From: Niallia taxi
GTDB lineage: Bacteria > Bacillota > Bacilli > Bacillales > Cytobacillaceae
Assembly (NCBI RefSeq): GCF_004005475.1
Contig: NZ_RZTZ01000012.1
Coordinates: 1-64,000, forward strand
DNA: 64,000 nt
Reading direction: 5' to 3'
Positions 52,674-62,289 of this stretch are shown one piece after another (positions within the stretch are counted from its first letter, which is position 1; every line of letters begins with the position of its first letter). The notes below the pieces were generated by a model. The model searched no databases. It saw only the letters and a program-made list of their open reading frames with translations, and was not told the origin of the DNA. Both the position numbers and the translations under genes were made by a program.

Positions 52674-53249
52674 TTGGGTGAAAAGGGAAACACTCGTGAG
52701 CTGATTCTGGAGACAGCCTCTCGATTATTCCAGACACAGGGCTATTATGGTACTGGCTTGAATCAAATAATTGCAGAGAGCAAAACGCCGAAAGGATCAC
52801 TTTATTACTATTTCCCTAATGGTAAAGAGGAATTAGCAATAGAGGCAATAAAATATACAGAAAATCTACTGCTTCAGAAGACAAAGGAAATGCTGTTTTC
52901 AACAAGTGATCCAATAGTAGCCTTTCAGCTACATCTTAATGAAATTGCCGCTGATTTTGATAAAAAGGAAAGTGTACAGGGCATGCCGATTGGACTTATC
53001 GCATCGGAAACAGCATCGACTTGTGAGCCGATAAGAAAGGCGTGTGTAGTGTCATTTGAAAAGTGGCAAGCTGTTTATACGGAGAAGCTAATAGAAAGCG
53101 GATTTCCTGCGGAAGAGGCTGCAGATTTAAGCATTGTTATTAATTCTATGATAGAGGGAGCAATTGTGTTGTGTTTGACAAAACAGTCAGGCAAACCATT
53201 GAGAATTGTTTCCGAAAAGCTTTCAAAGCTGCTGTCTCAAGAAAAGTAA
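52674..53249 (+). CDS. lmrA: TetR-family repressor LmrA-like
   Basis: A 191-residue TetR protein. The N-terminal HTH is ILETASRLFQTQGYYGTGLNQIIAESKTPKGSLYYYFPNGKEELA, close to B. subtilis LmrA/YxaF. The C-terminal ligand domain has GMPIGLIASETASTCEPIRKAC and INSMIEGAIVLCLTK. LmrA represses lmrAB and is released by flavonoids and by lincomycin-linked mutations in B. subtilis. The TTG start lies behind GGGGAGG. lmrB follows after 23 bases. Confidence 0.88.
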   Translation: MGEKGNTRELILETASRLFQTQGYYGTGLNQIIAESKTPKGSLYYYFPNGKEELAIEAIKYTENLLLQKTKEMLFSTSDPIVAFQLHLNEIAADFDKKESVQGMPIGLIASETASTCEPIRKACVVSFEKWQAVYTEKLIESGFPAEEAADLSIVINSMIEGAIVLCLTKQSGKPLRIVSEKLSKLLSQEK

Positions 53250-53272
53250 GAAAGAAAGAAGGGGATTAAATA

Positions 53273-54736
53273 ATGGAAATGAATATGGACGCGGTAAAGG
53301 GGAAGTCAATGGAGGGCAAGCAGTTTAAAACAGTGCCTATCGTAGCTTCATTCCTGATTGCCGGTTTTATAGGTATGTTCAGTGAAACAGCCTTAAATAT
53401 GGCATTAAATGATTTGATTACAATTTTTAATATTGCGCCGACAACGGTTCAATGGCTTACAACTGGATTTTTACTAACATTAGGAATTCTTGTTCCGATT
53501 TCAGGGTTATTATTGCAATGGTTTGAAACAAGACAGCTATTCTTTGCTTCATTGGCCTTCTCTATTCTCGGAACATTGATTGCTGCTCTTGCACCGACAT
53601 TTGAATTTTTGTTAGTGGCTAGAATTGTGCAGGCTGTTGGTACTGCATTGCTGCTGCCTTTAATGTTTAATACGATACTGCTTATCTTCCCTCCAGAAAA
53701 AAGAGGAGGAGCTATGGGAATGATCGGGCTTGTTATCATGTTCGCTCCTGCTACTGGACCGACGATTTCAGGTTTGATTATTGAAAATCTTACATGGCAT
53801 TGGATTTTCTGGATTTCCCTACCGTTCTTAGTATTTGCTTTATTATTCGGAATTCGTTATATGGAAAATGTCTCAACTGTCACAAAACCGAAAATCGATA
53901 TATTATCAATCCTGCTTTCTACATTAGGATTTGGTGGAATCGTGTTTGGCTTCAGCAGTGCTGGAGAAGGTGGAGATCACTCAGGTGGCTGGGAAAGCCC
54001 AGTTGTCATTGTCTCATTAATTGTAGGTGTGCTTTCACTTCTATTATTCTCTATCCGACAGCTTAAAATGGAACAGCCAATGATCAATCTGCGCACATTT
54101 AAATATCCAATGTTTGTATTAGGACTTCTATTAGTATTTATGTCAATGATGATTATTCTTTCTACCATGCTGCTACTTCCTATGTACCTGCAGGGCGGTT
54201 TAGGATTAACTAGCTTTACAGCAGGCCTATTATTGCTCCCTGGTGGTTTAATTAATGGATTCCTATCACCTGTTATGGGAAGGCTGTTTGACAAATATGG
54301 ACCGAAATGGCTTGTCCTTCCAGGGCTTGCACTGTGTACAGTAGTGCTTTGGTTCTTCACTGGTGTTACAACTACGTCAACAGTTGCTTTAATTATCGTG
54401 CTGCACAGCTGTTTAATGATTGGAGTTTCTATGATCATGATGCCAGCACAAACAAATGGGTTGAACCAGCTTCCACCACAGCTATATCCTGATGGAACTG
54501 CAATCATGAATACATTACAACAGGTTGCTGGTGCTATTGGTACGGCAATTGGTGTTTCTATCTTGGCATCTGGTCAGAAAACCTTCTTGGCAGGTGTAAG
54601 TAATCCAGCAGATCCAGTTAATATCCCGGGAGCTTTAACTGCTGGTGTGCAAAATGCCTTTGTTTTTGCATTGATAGTTGCAGCAATTGGATTTGCTTGT
54701 AGTTTCTTTATTAAAAGAGTTAAACCAAAGCATTAA
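53273..54736 (+). CDS. lmrB: MFS multidrug efflux pump LmrB-like (DHA2 family)
   Basis: A 487-residue, 14-helix proton-driven exporter. Motif A-like and motif C sequences are seen: MVARIVQ-type LLVARIVQAVGTALLLPL and GLVIMFAPATGPTISGLII. MPAQTNGLNQLPPQLYPDGTAIMNTLQQVAGAIGTAIG is typical of the EmrB/LmrB group. Its position after an LmrA-type repressor supports LmrB. B. subtilis LmrB exports lincomycin and puromycin. GAAGGGG lies before the ATG. Confidence 0.9.
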   Translation: MEMNMDAVKGKSMEGKQFKTVPIVASFLIAGFIGMFSETALNMALNDLITIFNIAPTTVQWLTTGFLLTLGILVPISGLLLQWFETRQLFFASLAFSILGTLIAALAPTFEFLLVARIVQAVGTALLLPLMFNTILLIFPPEKRGGAMGMIGLVIMFAPATGPTISGLIIENLTWHWIFWISLPFLVFALLFGIRYMENVSTVTKPKIDILSILLSTLGFGGIVFGFSSAGEGGDHSGGWESPVVIVSLIVGVLSLLLFSIRQLKMEQPMINLRTFKYPMFVLGLLLVFMSMMIILSTMLLLPMYLQGGLGLTSFTAGLLLLPGGLINGFLSPVMGRLFDKYGPKWLVLPGLALCTVVLWFFTGVTTTSTVALIIVLHSCLMIGVSMIMMPAQTNGLNQLPPQLYPDGTAIMNTLQQVAGAIGTAIGVSILASGQKTFLAGVSNPADPVNIPGALTAGVQNAFVFALIVAAIGFACSFFIKRVKPKH

Positions 54737-54746
54737 TAATAAAAGA

Positions 54747-54779
54747 AAAGCAGTCTACTTTATGTGGACTGCTTTTTTT
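54747..54779 (+). terminator. terminator after lmrB
   Basis: AAGCAGTCTAC / GTGGACTGCTT with a 5-base loop is followed by seven T. Confidence 0.93.
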
Positions 54780-54905
54780 GTTTCAAAAATTGTAGAATTA
54801 CCACGAATTTTTTCCAGGTTACAGTCGACAAATCTTCTGGATATGCCTTTTAATGAAGGCTCTTCTAAAACCAAAGAACTAATTTTCTTCATTATTAAAA
54901 CTATC

Positions 54906-54997
54906 TTTACAAACATTTACCAATATTTAATTTTCGCTAAACGATTCCCATACAATCTAATTCTATACTTGACACAAAGGTTCAAAATACACATAAA
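54906..54997 (+). promoter_or_regulatory. tuaA promoter region with PhoP-box-like repeats
   Basis: TTTACA (54906-54911), five bases, TTACCA (54917-54922) fits the paired TTAACA-like PhoP boxes with 11-base periodicity. Further on, TTGACA (54969-54974), a 17-base spacer and CATAAA (54992-54997) could be the promoter. The B. subtilis tua operon is PhoP-activated under phosphate starvation. Confidence 0.5.
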
Positions 54998-55018
54998 CAG
55001 TCTACGAGGTGACAATAA

Positions 55019-55675
55019 ATGCGTGAAAAGAGCTTGAATATCTACCACGATTATTCCATTGTCGAAGGGGAAAACTTCTCCGTACCAAAGGAAGCAGCAT
55101 ACTACTTGTATACGAAAAGGTGTTTAGATCTGCTGCTTGCAAGCATTGGAATAGTCTTGGCGATACCAATCATAGCTGTCTTCGCTATCCTAGTTGTATT
55201 AGAGAGCCCTGGCTCACCATTTTATATCCAGCAACGAGTTGGAAAAAACGGAAATTACTTCAATTTAATAAAGCTTCGCTCGATGAATAATGACGCGGAA
55301 AAAGAAGGCGCTAAATGGGCTGAAGCAAATGATCCACGTGTAACAAAGATTGGGAGTTTTATGAGAAAAACAAGAATAGACGAGCTTCCACAGCTTTTAT
55401 CTGTTTTGAAGGGTGACATGTCCATTATTGGCCCACGCCCGGAAAGACCAGTATTTACAGCTCAGTTTGACAGTGAAATACCTGGCTTTGCAAAAAGGCT
55501 TGCAGTAAGGCCTGGTTTAACAGGGCTCGCACAGGTAAGTGGAGGGTATGAAATCACTCCTGGTGAAAAGCTTAAGTATGACCTTGAGTACATATCCAAC
55601 CTGACGTTTAAGCTGGAGTTAAAAATCATGCTGAAGACAGTAAAAGTATTGGTTACTGGAGAGGGTGCCCGTTAA
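55019..55675 (+). CDS. tuaA: undecaprenyl-phosphate sugar phosphotransferase TuaA-like
   Basis: A 218-residue bacterial sugar transferase (PF02397) that moves a hexose-1-phosphate to undecaprenyl phosphate and so primes polymer synthesis. It has one membrane helix (LLLASIGIVLAIPIIAVFAIL), then the catalytic region FYIQQRVGKNGNYFNLIKLRSM, TRIDELPQLLSVLKGDMSIIGPRPE and VRPGLTGLAQVSG. GAGGTG precedes the ATG. The context with tuaC, E, F, G and H makes TuaA the best name; EpsL-like is the alternative. Confidence 0.82.
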   Translation: MREKSLNIYHDYSIVEGENFSVPKEAAYYLYTKRCLDLLLASIGIVLAIPIIAVFAILVVLESPGSPFYIQQRVGKNGNYFNLIKLRSMNNDAEKEGAKWAEANDPRVTKIGSFMRKTRIDELPQLLSVLKGDMSIIGPRPERPVFTAQFDSEIPGFAKRLAVRPGLTGLAQVSGGYEITPGEKLKYDLEYISNLTFKLELKIMLKTVKVLVTGEGAR

Positions 55676-56039
55676 TTGTTTACATTCGCGCAGGAGAAAT
55701 CAGCATTTTCAACATATAGCAGTAAGTAGTTAGTGCTGCTTTTTAAGACAAGCTGGTTTTTCTCATTGTGTGGTTAGAGGACGTGCTTTATTCACTAAAA
55801 AAGGCACCTCCTATTTTTATATTTGGAAGGGTATTTTCAGATTTTAGTCACCCACTTTGGGTTAGTTAATTTCTGTTTGATTAGTATAAAATAGTTGGCT
55901 GTTTTTTATTCTTAGTGGCTTTTGTATCAAGCACATCCATATTCAAGTTGTAAATACAATTGTGTATGTTCAGCTTATTAGTATGCTTTATTTCCGAAGT
56001 TATCAGTTGGTTTAAATAAAACGAAAAAGGAAGAGAAGC
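55676..56039. other. 364-base gap between tuaA and tuaC
   Basis: No gene is visible. A weak terminator-like AGCAG...CTGCT plus T-run is at 55718-55744, and an AT-rich stretch with a TATAAA at 55885-55890 lies upstream of tuaC. In B. subtilis tuaB (the flippase) occupies this place. No remnant can be recognised by eye. Confidence 0.6.
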
Positions 56040-57236
56040 ATGAAAATTCTTTGGATTACGAGCGTTTATCCAAGTAAAGAACAGCCTGGCAATGGCGTAT
56101 TCCATGAGACACAGGTTCAAGCTTTAAAAAAACTTGGGCTAAGTATAACGGTAATCTGTCCAACACCGCAAAATCACGCTGTTATAAGGACGTTAAAGAA
56201 AACATATAAGCGGAAGAGCCTGCCGTTCTTTGAAGTGCGAAATGGAGTGGAGGTTTATCGGCCAATCTACACAGCGCTTCCAGGGCAACTCAGATGGGCA
56301 CAGCCTGATAAAAGAATTGCTAAGGCGGTTTTGGAGACGATTCAAGATAAGCAAATCCAATTTGATATGATACACGCTCATTTTGCTATGCCGTCAGGAG
56401 GTGCTGCTCATATCGTTTCAAGAGAGCTGGAAAAACCATGGCTGCTTACACTGCACGGAAGCGATGTACATGTTTATCCCTCCTTCAGCAGGAGTGCGAA
56501 CCGTGCATTTCAGCGCTCTGTTCACGCTGCTGATGAAGTAGTAGCTATTGGAAGAAATCTCGCTGAAGCAGCCCAGAAAAAGACGGGGAGGAAAAGCATT
56601 GTTCTGCCGATTGGTATAAACCTCTCTGAATTTAATTATGAAGAAATACCGAAGGAGAAGGTCAGAAAGGAGCTTCAGCTTCCTTCTGACAAAAAGCTGA
56701 TTACCTTTATTGGCAGGCTTGTAAAGGAAAAAGGAGTTTACGAGCTTGCGGATAGTCTAAACCGTTTGCCAGACGATATGGCTGTTGTGTTGGTCGGAGA
56801 TGGTCCGGCAAGGGATGATTTGAAAAAACATGAACACTATGGAAAACGGCTGTTTCTGCCAGGTCAAATTAGTAATGATAAGGTGAAAGACTTCTTACAG
56901 GCAAGTGATATATTCGCGTTGCCTTCCTATTCTGAAGGAATGCCAACTGTTGTTATTGAGGCAATTTCTATGAAAGTACCAGTTGTCTGCACAGCAGTAG
57001 GAGGTGTCCCTGACCTTTTCGGTGAGTACAGTCATTTGCTAATACAGCCGAAATCGGTCGACAGCATTGTTGAAAGAGTAATGGACTATACATCAGGTAA
57101 ATACGATCTTTCTGCTATTAAAGGAAATTTGTTTAAGTCAGTACAAGACAACTTTCATGTAGGCAGGAATGCCGTAATCTTAGAAGAACGCTATCGAAAA
57201 CTGGCATTAGGTCAAAGTCATTTAACAAAGCATTAA
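56040..57236 (+). CDS. tuaC: glycosyltransferase family 4, TuaC-like
   Basis: A 398-residue GT-B enzyme. The N-terminus is MKILWITSVYPSKEQPGNGVFHETQVQALKKLG. The nucleotide-sugar domain has FIGRLVKEKGVYELADSLNRL, VLVGDGPARDDLKKH and LPSYSEGMPTVVIEAISMKVPVVCTAVGGVPDL, including the GT4 E-x7-E region. It probably adds a sugar to the lipid-linked unit. AAGGAAGAGAAG lies before the ATG. The epimerase gene follows after 12 bases. Confidence 0.82.
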   Translation: MKILWITSVYPSKEQPGNGVFHETQVQALKKLGLSITVICPTPQNHAVIRTLKKTYKRKSLPFFEVRNGVEVYRPIYTALPGQLRWAQPDKRIAKAVLETIQDKQIQFDMIHAHFAMPSGGAAHIVSRELEKPWLLTLHGSDVHVYPSFSRSANRAFQRSVHAADEVVAIGRNLAEAAQKKTGRKSIVLPIGINLSEFNYEEIPKEKVRKELQLPSDKKLITFIGRLVKEKGVYELADSLNRLPDDMAVVLVGDGPARDDLKKHEHYGKRLFLPGQISNDKVKDFLQASDIFALPSYSEGMPTVVIEAISMKVPVVCTAVGGVPDLFGEYSHLLIQPKSVDSIVERVMDYTSGKYDLSAIKGNLFKSVQDNFHVGRNAVILEERYRKLALGQSHLTKH

Positions 57237-57248
57237 GGGGGAGTAAGG

Positions 57249-58184
57249 ATGAGCAGAGTAGTTATAACAGGAGGAGCAGGATTTATTGGTTCCCATATTG
57301 CAGAAGAGTTGTTAGCAAATAATTATGAAGTGATTGTGATAGATAATTTAACTACAGGTAATTATCGAAATATTAGCCATCTTCCAATTAAGTTGTACGA
57401 ATATGATATTACCGATTCCTCCAGCATAGATTTCATTTCTTCTTTAGAACCAGAGTATATTATCCATCAAGCTGCTCAAGTGAGTGTGGCCGAATCTGTC
57501 CATGATATTCTGCATGATGAAAATGTTAATGTGAAGGGATCATTGCATGTTATTAAAGCAGCTATAAAAGCATCTGTTAAAAAGCTCGTGTTCGCATCGT
57601 CTGCAGCTGTCTATGGAAATCCGGTTTTCTTGCCTGTTACAACAGATCATCCGACAATGCCAGAATCTCCATATGGTTTGACAAAGCTGACAGTGGAGAG
57701 GTATTTGCAAATGGCCTATAAGTTTTATCAATTGCCATACAGCATTCTTCGTTACAGTAATGTATACGGTCCAAGACAGGATGCAAAGGGAGAAGGTGGT
57801 GTCGTCTCTATTTTTGCTGACAAGATAGCTGAAAGAAAAGCACCAGTTATATTCGGAGATGGAGAGCAGACAAGGGACTTCATTTATGTAAAGGATGTCG
57901 CAAAAGCGAATGTTAAAGCCTTAACGGCTCAAGGTAATATATGTGTGAATATTTCTACTCAGACGCAAATCACAGTCAATGCGTTATGGGAGACAATGGT
58001 TAGAGCTGGTGATATTCAATTAAAGGCAGAGCACAGGGATGCTAGGCTGGGAGATATTTTGCATAGTACCTTATGTAATAAAAAAACGTTAGAACTATTG
58101 GATTGGGCCCCGCAAACAAGCCTGGAGGATGGTTTGAAGGATACATTAGCTTTTACGAGAAGTCTACTCCAAGGCACAAATTGA
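57249..58184 (+). CDS. NAD-dependent nucleotide-sugar epimerase (GalE-like)
   Basis: A 311-residue extended SDR enzyme. The NAD motif is GGAGFIGSHIAEEL. The active site has SSAAVYGNP with a catalytic Ser and SPYGLTKLTVE with the Tyr-x3-Lys pair. DGEQTRDFIYVKDVAKA is the C-terminal substrate region. It is similar to UDP-glucose/UDP-GlcNAc 4-epimerases. No B. subtilis tua gene corresponds to it, so it may supply a galacto-configured sugar (galactose, GalNAc or galacturonate) to this polymer. AAGGGGGAG before the ATG. Confidence 0.88.
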   Translation: MSRVVITGGAGFIGSHIAEELLANNYEVIVIDNLTTGNYRNISHLPIKLYEYDITDSSSIDFISSLEPEYIIHQAAQVSVAESVHDILHDENVNVKGSLHVIKAAIKASVKKLVFASSAAVYGNPVFLPVTTDHPTMPESPYGLTKLTVERYLQMAYKFYQLPYSILRYSNVYGPRQDAKGEGGVVSIFADKIAERKAPVIFGDGEQTRDFIYVKDVAKANVKALTAQGNICVNISTQTQITVNALWETMVRAGDIQLKAEHRDARLGDILHSTLCNKKTLELLDWAPQTSLEDGLKDTLAFTRSLLQGTN

Positions 58185-58213
58185 CTAACGGAAAGAAAGG
58201 GTCTGAACAGTAA

Positions 58214-59680
58214 ATGGAAAGCAAGCAACTAGTCCGCCAGACAATTGGAGCGCTAATCGTTGTCATGGTGTTACTCCCCCTTCTTTATGCGATGAGGGAA
58301 GCCGATATGAGGCTTGCGCTTCTTCTGCTTGTGAGCTTAGGGGGGGTGCTCCTTTTTTTATATTTAAAATCGACGTTTGGCTTGGAGGATATGGCGAGGG
58401 GAGCAGTATATGCAACCCTCGTTACTACCTTTTTGAACCAGTCTATTTTAAGCGTCAACATTGGTTTTTTTAGTTTATTTCTTTACAGAATTTTACTTAT
58501 TGCCGCAGTAGCCACTTATATCTTGTATACACTTTCAGAAAAAGGTCTAAAAGCAGATTTTGACAGGATTTCTGTTAAAGGTATATGGCTGTTTTTAGCT
58601 ATTTGGCTTGCTTATGGCACAGTATCAATGCTTTGGTCGAAATCTATTATTGATAACTTCAAGTACATGTCTCTCATGTGGATGGGAGTGTTATTCGTAT
58701 ACTTGGCCAATGTCATATTTACGCGAATATCCCGTCTATTAATCTTTTACGGAATTTGGATGGGAATGACCATCTTTTTGTTGGTGCTTGGATTAATAAA
58801 TCATTTCCTTCGTATTCAACTGCCGAGCTCGAGTCTTTATGGTGCTGGTGAATATAGGAATGGCTTTCCAACAGCAGTGTTTACGAATCAGAATGATTTT
58901 GCTACGTTTTTAAGCATTACATTCTTTTTCTATGTGGCAGCAGCCAAAAATAGCAGCAGTATAAAGGTGCGGATACCTGCTCTTTTCTTGAGTATTTTAA
59001 CCCTTTATGTCATCTATTTGACTGAATCACGTGCAGGCATTCTTGCAGTCATTATCGGGCTGTGCTTATATGTCTTCCTGCTGGTAAGTGACAAAGTGAA
59101 AAAGCTGCTTTTAATAGGTTCTGTCTCTGTAGCAGGGATTGCTATTCTATTACTTTCTGGAAGAATATTAGACAAACTCCAGCTCGCTTTCACACAAGCA
59201 AGCTATTATGGTGCAACTGAAACAATGCCCTCCAACTTAGCGAGAATAAATTTGCTGCGAAACACCTTTCAGTATATCGTTGATACTTTCGGATTGGGCG
59301 TGGGAGCAGGAAATATCCCATATTATTTAAAGCACAATCCAGTCTTTTCAACAGGTGGTGTACAGCAAGTACATAATTGGCTGGCTGAAATAGCTGGCAA
59401 CTTTGGAGTTTTTATTCTTCTCGGTTATGTCGGGTTAATCCTTTCGTTATTTATCCAATTGTACAGGATTTACAGAAAGGCTAACGGCCGAGCTTATAAA
59501 ATGCTTTTAGAGGCAAGTATGGTCGGACTGGCAGCATTTATGGCGTCTAGTATCAGCCCGAGTACAATCAGTAATTTGTATTTTCATTGGGTATTGATGG
59601 GCTTTGTCATTTCCGTTCTGTCAGTATTTAAAAACAGACTTAACACCGTGGATAAGGGGATTGGAATTCATGAAAGATAG
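58214..59680 (+). CDS. tuaE: O-antigen-ligase/polymerase family protein TuaE-like
   Basis: A 488-residue membrane protein with about 11-13 helices. The Wzy/WaaL region contains YLTESRAGILAVIIGLCLYVF and the outer loop GLGVGAGNIPYYLKHNPVFSTGGVQQVHNWLAEIAGNFG with the conserved His-Asn. It probably polymerises or ligates the lipid-linked units outside the membrane. The role, size and position match TuaE. Its 3' end overlaps tuaF by 11 bases. Confidence 0.82.
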   Translation: MESKQLVRQTIGALIVVMVLLPLLYAMREADMRLALLLLVSLGGVLLFLYLKSTFGLEDMARGAVYATLVTTFLNQSILSVNIGFFSLFLYRILLIAAVATYILYTLSEKGLKADFDRISVKGIWLFLAIWLAYGTVSMLWSKSIIDNFKYMSLMWMGVLFVYLANVIFTRISRLLIFYGIWMGMTIFLLVLGLINHFLRIQLPSSSLYGAGEYRNGFPTAVFTNQNDFATFLSITFFFYVAAAKNSSSIKVRIPALFLSILTLYVIYLTESRAGILAVIIGLCLYVFLLVSDKVKKLLLIGSVSVAGIAILLLSGRILDKLQLAFTQASYYGATETMPSNLARINLLRNTFQYIVDTFGLGVGAGNIPYYLKHNPVFSTGGVQQVHNWLAEIAGNFGVFILLGYVGLILSLFIQLYRIYRKANGRAYKMLLEASMVGLAAFMASSISPSTISNLYFHWVLMGFVISVLSVFKNRLNTVDKGIGIHER

Positions 59681-60341
59681 TTTGAAACGTATTGTTGGCA
59701 GATTGAAGAAATATGGATGGGCAATTTTAATTATATGCCTCGCAATGCCAATACTCGGCTGGTTTATGCCTATAGGTAACAACAACGGGCAGTCGGAATA
59801 TAGTTCAGAAGCGATAATTAAACTGGGAAACTATGAAAATAGCTATTTAACTAATGCCGATCAGCTTGTTTCCTTGTTATCAAATGAAACATCATTTAAA
59901 AAAATTCTGCCAGATGTGTGGGAGGAAGGCATTACGGAAGAGCTAACTGTCTCTGTTACCCCAAGTAAATTGGTTGTGTTGAATATAACGGGGGATGATG
60001 AGCAAATAGTAGACAGACTTTCTGAATTGGAGAATGCAATCATGAAGCTAGATCAGTCTGCCTATGAGGAAAAAAGCGAAATAATTGAATCTAGCATACA
60101 AGCTTTAGAGTCAGCAAATGCGAGCAGTGATGCGATTGTTGACCAAGAGCGTTTTCTGTATGAATTGAAAACAGAAAGGCTTGGTTTAGAACCAGCTATG
60201 TTAATCAAGGAAGCTTATTTAAAGGGGCAGATCCAAGAGGCTTCTGCAAAGGATAGAGTTGTTTTAGGTGCGTTATTAGGTATTCTCGCTAGTGTTCTAA
60301 TCCTAATCACCCCAGAATTCATCCGCGCACATTCTAAATAA
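59670..60341 (+). CDS. tuaF: TuaF-like membrane protein (Wzz-related)
   Basis: A 223-residue protein with a membrane helix near each end (YGWAILIICLAMPILGWFMP; VVLGALLGILASVLILITPEF). Between them is an outer alpha-helical domain (SEIIESSIQALESANASSDAIVDQERFLYELKTERLG, likely coiled coil). This is the topology of Wzz/YveK-type chain-length or assembly factors, and TuaF is the matching tua gene. I chose ATG 59670, behind AAGGGGATTGG; the open frame to 59604 lies inside tuaE. Confidence 0.78.
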   Translation: MKDSLKRIVGRLKKYGWAILIICLAMPILGWFMPIGNNNGQSEYSSEAIIKLGNYENSYLTNADQLVSLLSNETSFKKILPDVWEEGITEELTVSVTPSKLVVLNITGDDEQIVDRLSELENAIMKLDQSAYEEKSEIIESSIQALESANASSDAIVDQERFLYELKTERLGLEPAMLIKEAYLKGQIQEASAKDRVVLGALLGILASVLILITPEFIRAHSK

Positions 60342-60353
60342 TGAGGTGTCTTT

Positions 60354-61103
60354 GTGAAAGAACTGGTTTCAATAATTATGCCGTCTTACAACAGCAAGGA
60401 TTTTATTTCTGATAGCATTCAGTCTGTTATGAGTCAGACCTATTCCAATTGGGAGCTGATCATTGTAGATGATTGCTCGACAGATGGAACCCAAGCACTT
60501 TTGGCTGAGTGGGAACAAGCAGATAAAAGGATACATGTGAAGTACAGAAAAGAAAATGGCGGAGCAGCTATGGCAAGAAATATGGCTATCGATAATGCTT
60601 CTGGAAGATACATTGCCTTTTTAGACAGTGATGATAGGTGGAAGCCACATAAGCTGGAGCTGCAGCTTGGCTTTATGCAGGAAAACAGCTATGCTTTTAC
60701 ATTCTCTTCCTATGAATATATAACAAGAGATGGTGAATCACTTAAGAAGTGGGTCCATGCACCAAAGGTCATCTCCTATCAAGATATGCTTAAAAATACA
60801 ATCGTGGGCTGTCTAACAGTTATTGTTGACCGAAGCATTGTTGGACCATTCCAGATGCCAAATATACGGACTCGGCAGGACTTGGCAACATGGCTTAGCA
60901 TCTTAAAAAAAGGACATAACGCTTATGGAATGACGGAGATACTTGCAGAATACCGTGTTGGCAATGACTCTATCTCAAATAATAAATGGAAGTCAGCCCA
61001 GAAGACATGGTTTGTCTATCGGGAAATTGAGAGACTAAATCTTGCTAAAGCAGCTTGGTGTTTTTCGCATTATGCCTACCATGCGATAAGAAAAAGAATG
61101 TAA
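60354..61103 (+). CDS. tuaG: glycosyltransferase family 2, TuaG-like
   Basis: A 249-residue GT-A enzyme. SIIMPSYNSKDFISDSIQSVMSQTYSNWELIIVDDCSTDGT is the nucleotide-sugar-binding N-terminus, FLDSDDRWKPHKLE contains the DxD metal motif, and RTRQDLATWLSILKKG is the acceptor-side region seen in TuaG/GT2 proteins. The GTG start lies behind GAGGTG. It is 12 bases after tuaF and 10 before tuaH. Confidence 0.85.
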   Translation: MKELVSIIMPSYNSKDFISDSIQSVMSQTYSNWELIIVDDCSTDGTQALLAEWEQADKRIHVKYRKENGGAAMARNMAIDNASGRYIAFLDSDDRWKPHKLELQLGFMQENSYAFTFSSYEYITRDGESLKKWVHAPKVISYQDMLKNTIVGCLTVIVDRSIVGPFQMPNIRTRQDLATWLSILKKGHNAYGMTEILAEYRVGNDSISNNKWKSAQKTWFVYREIERLNLAKAAWCFSHYAYHAIRKRM

Positions 61104-61113
61104 GGTGGTCTGG

Positions 61114-62268
61114 ATGAAATCAATTCATGTACTTGTAGCAACTGGAGAATGGGAAAACGACCAATTGCGCTATAGAAGACATCGTTTGGCAGAATATTTA
61201 CAAAAACAAGAGGATACACATGAAGTTATTTGGTTATGTCCTGGGAAATCACTGGACAACAATGCCGAGAAGCTGTTGGAAAATGGTGTTAGGCAATGGA
61301 AAATTGCTGACCTAGGAGAAAGTAAACTATTACGTTTCAGTCGGTTTATTTCCATTTTCTATAAAAACAAACTAGCTTCACTTATTGCCTATTTAAGGGA
61401 TAAAAAGGATATGTATGAGATTAAGCTATGGTACACATACCCCGCATTTCCAAATTTGGCAAACATGTTTCCTTGGAACAAGATTATATATGACTGCAGT
61501 GATCTATGGGCTGAATCGATTAATGGCAGTAAATCAGCAGTATCGATGCTCAAGCATAAAATAATTCATAATGGTGAGAGCACCATTATCAATAAGGCCA
61601 ATATTATCACATGTACCTCTGTGTTTTTAGAGGAGCAAGTGAAAGAAAGATTGCAAGGCTCAAGCAGAGAAAAAGTATACACATATGAAAATGGTGTGGA
61701 TTTTTCCCTTTTTCAACATAAGGAAAAGGCTGATCATGTTATAGGTAAGGGTAATGGACCTGTGTTAGGGTATATTGGTGGCATAAAGCCAAAGCTGGAT
61801 TTCGCCCTCATTCAGGCAACAGCAGAGCGCAGGCCGGATTGGCAGTTCCTATTTGTGGGGCCTGACGGAACGAATGGAAATGAAGAGTTTCAAAGACTGT
61901 TGAAGCTTCCCAATGTGACATGGACAGGTAGTGTACCTCCGCCACTCGTTTCCCATTATATGAATTTAATTGATATCGGCATAATGCCATACAAACCATC
62001 CATTTATAACAAAGCAATATTTCCTCTTAAACTTTTTGAATTTCTTGCTGCAGGAAAAGCAGCCATTGGAACGAATTTGCCATCCACAGAGGGATATGCT
62101 GAAAAGGGTGTATATATTTGTCTAGAAGGCAGTGATACAGACAGCTTTATATTAGCCTGTGAGGAAATGAGGACAAATAAAGCGGTAAAGAATATAGAAG
62201 AAAGACGGATATCGCTAGCGAAAACAAAGGATTGGAACAGTATCTTTGCACAAATGACAAAGCTATGA
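61114..62268 (+). CDS. tuaH: glycosyltransferase TuaH-like
   Basis: A 384-residue GT-B protein. The N-terminus is MKSIHVLVATGEWENDQLRYRRHRLAEYL. IIYDCSDLWAES, YTYENGVDFSLF and LGYIGGIKPKLDFALIQ match TuaH-type teichuronic-acid transferases. The C-terminal IGIMPYKPSIYNKAIFPLKLFEFLAAGKAAIGTNLPS is the GT4-like donor site. I chose ATG 61114 behind AAGGTGGT; the in-frame GTG 61105 is inside that site. It is the last gene before a terminator. Confidence 0.83.
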   Translation: MKSIHVLVATGEWENDQLRYRRHRLAEYLQKQEDTHEVIWLCPGKSLDNNAEKLLENGVRQWKIADLGESKLLRFSRFISIFYKNKLASLIAYLRDKKDMYEIKLWYTYPAFPNLANMFPWNKIIYDCSDLWAESINGSKSAVSMLKHKIIHNGESTIINKANIITCTSVFLEEQVKERLQGSSREKVYTYENGVDFSLFQHKEKADHVIGKGNGPVLGYIGGIKPKLDFALIQATAERRPDWQFLFVGPDGTNGNEEFQRLLKLPNVTWTGSVPPPLVSHYMNLIDIGIMPYKPSIYNKAIFPLKLFEFLAAGKAAIGTNLPSTEGYAEKGVYICLEGSDTDSFILACEEMRTNKAVKNIEERRISLAKTKDWNSIFAQMTKL

Positions 62269-62289
62269 AAGAAAAAAATCAGCTATTAT

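Noticed and set aside
54678-55037. A 119-codon plus-strand frame between lmrB and tuaA
   Set aside because: It starts inside lmrB in another frame and runs through the terminator; no ribosome site is present.
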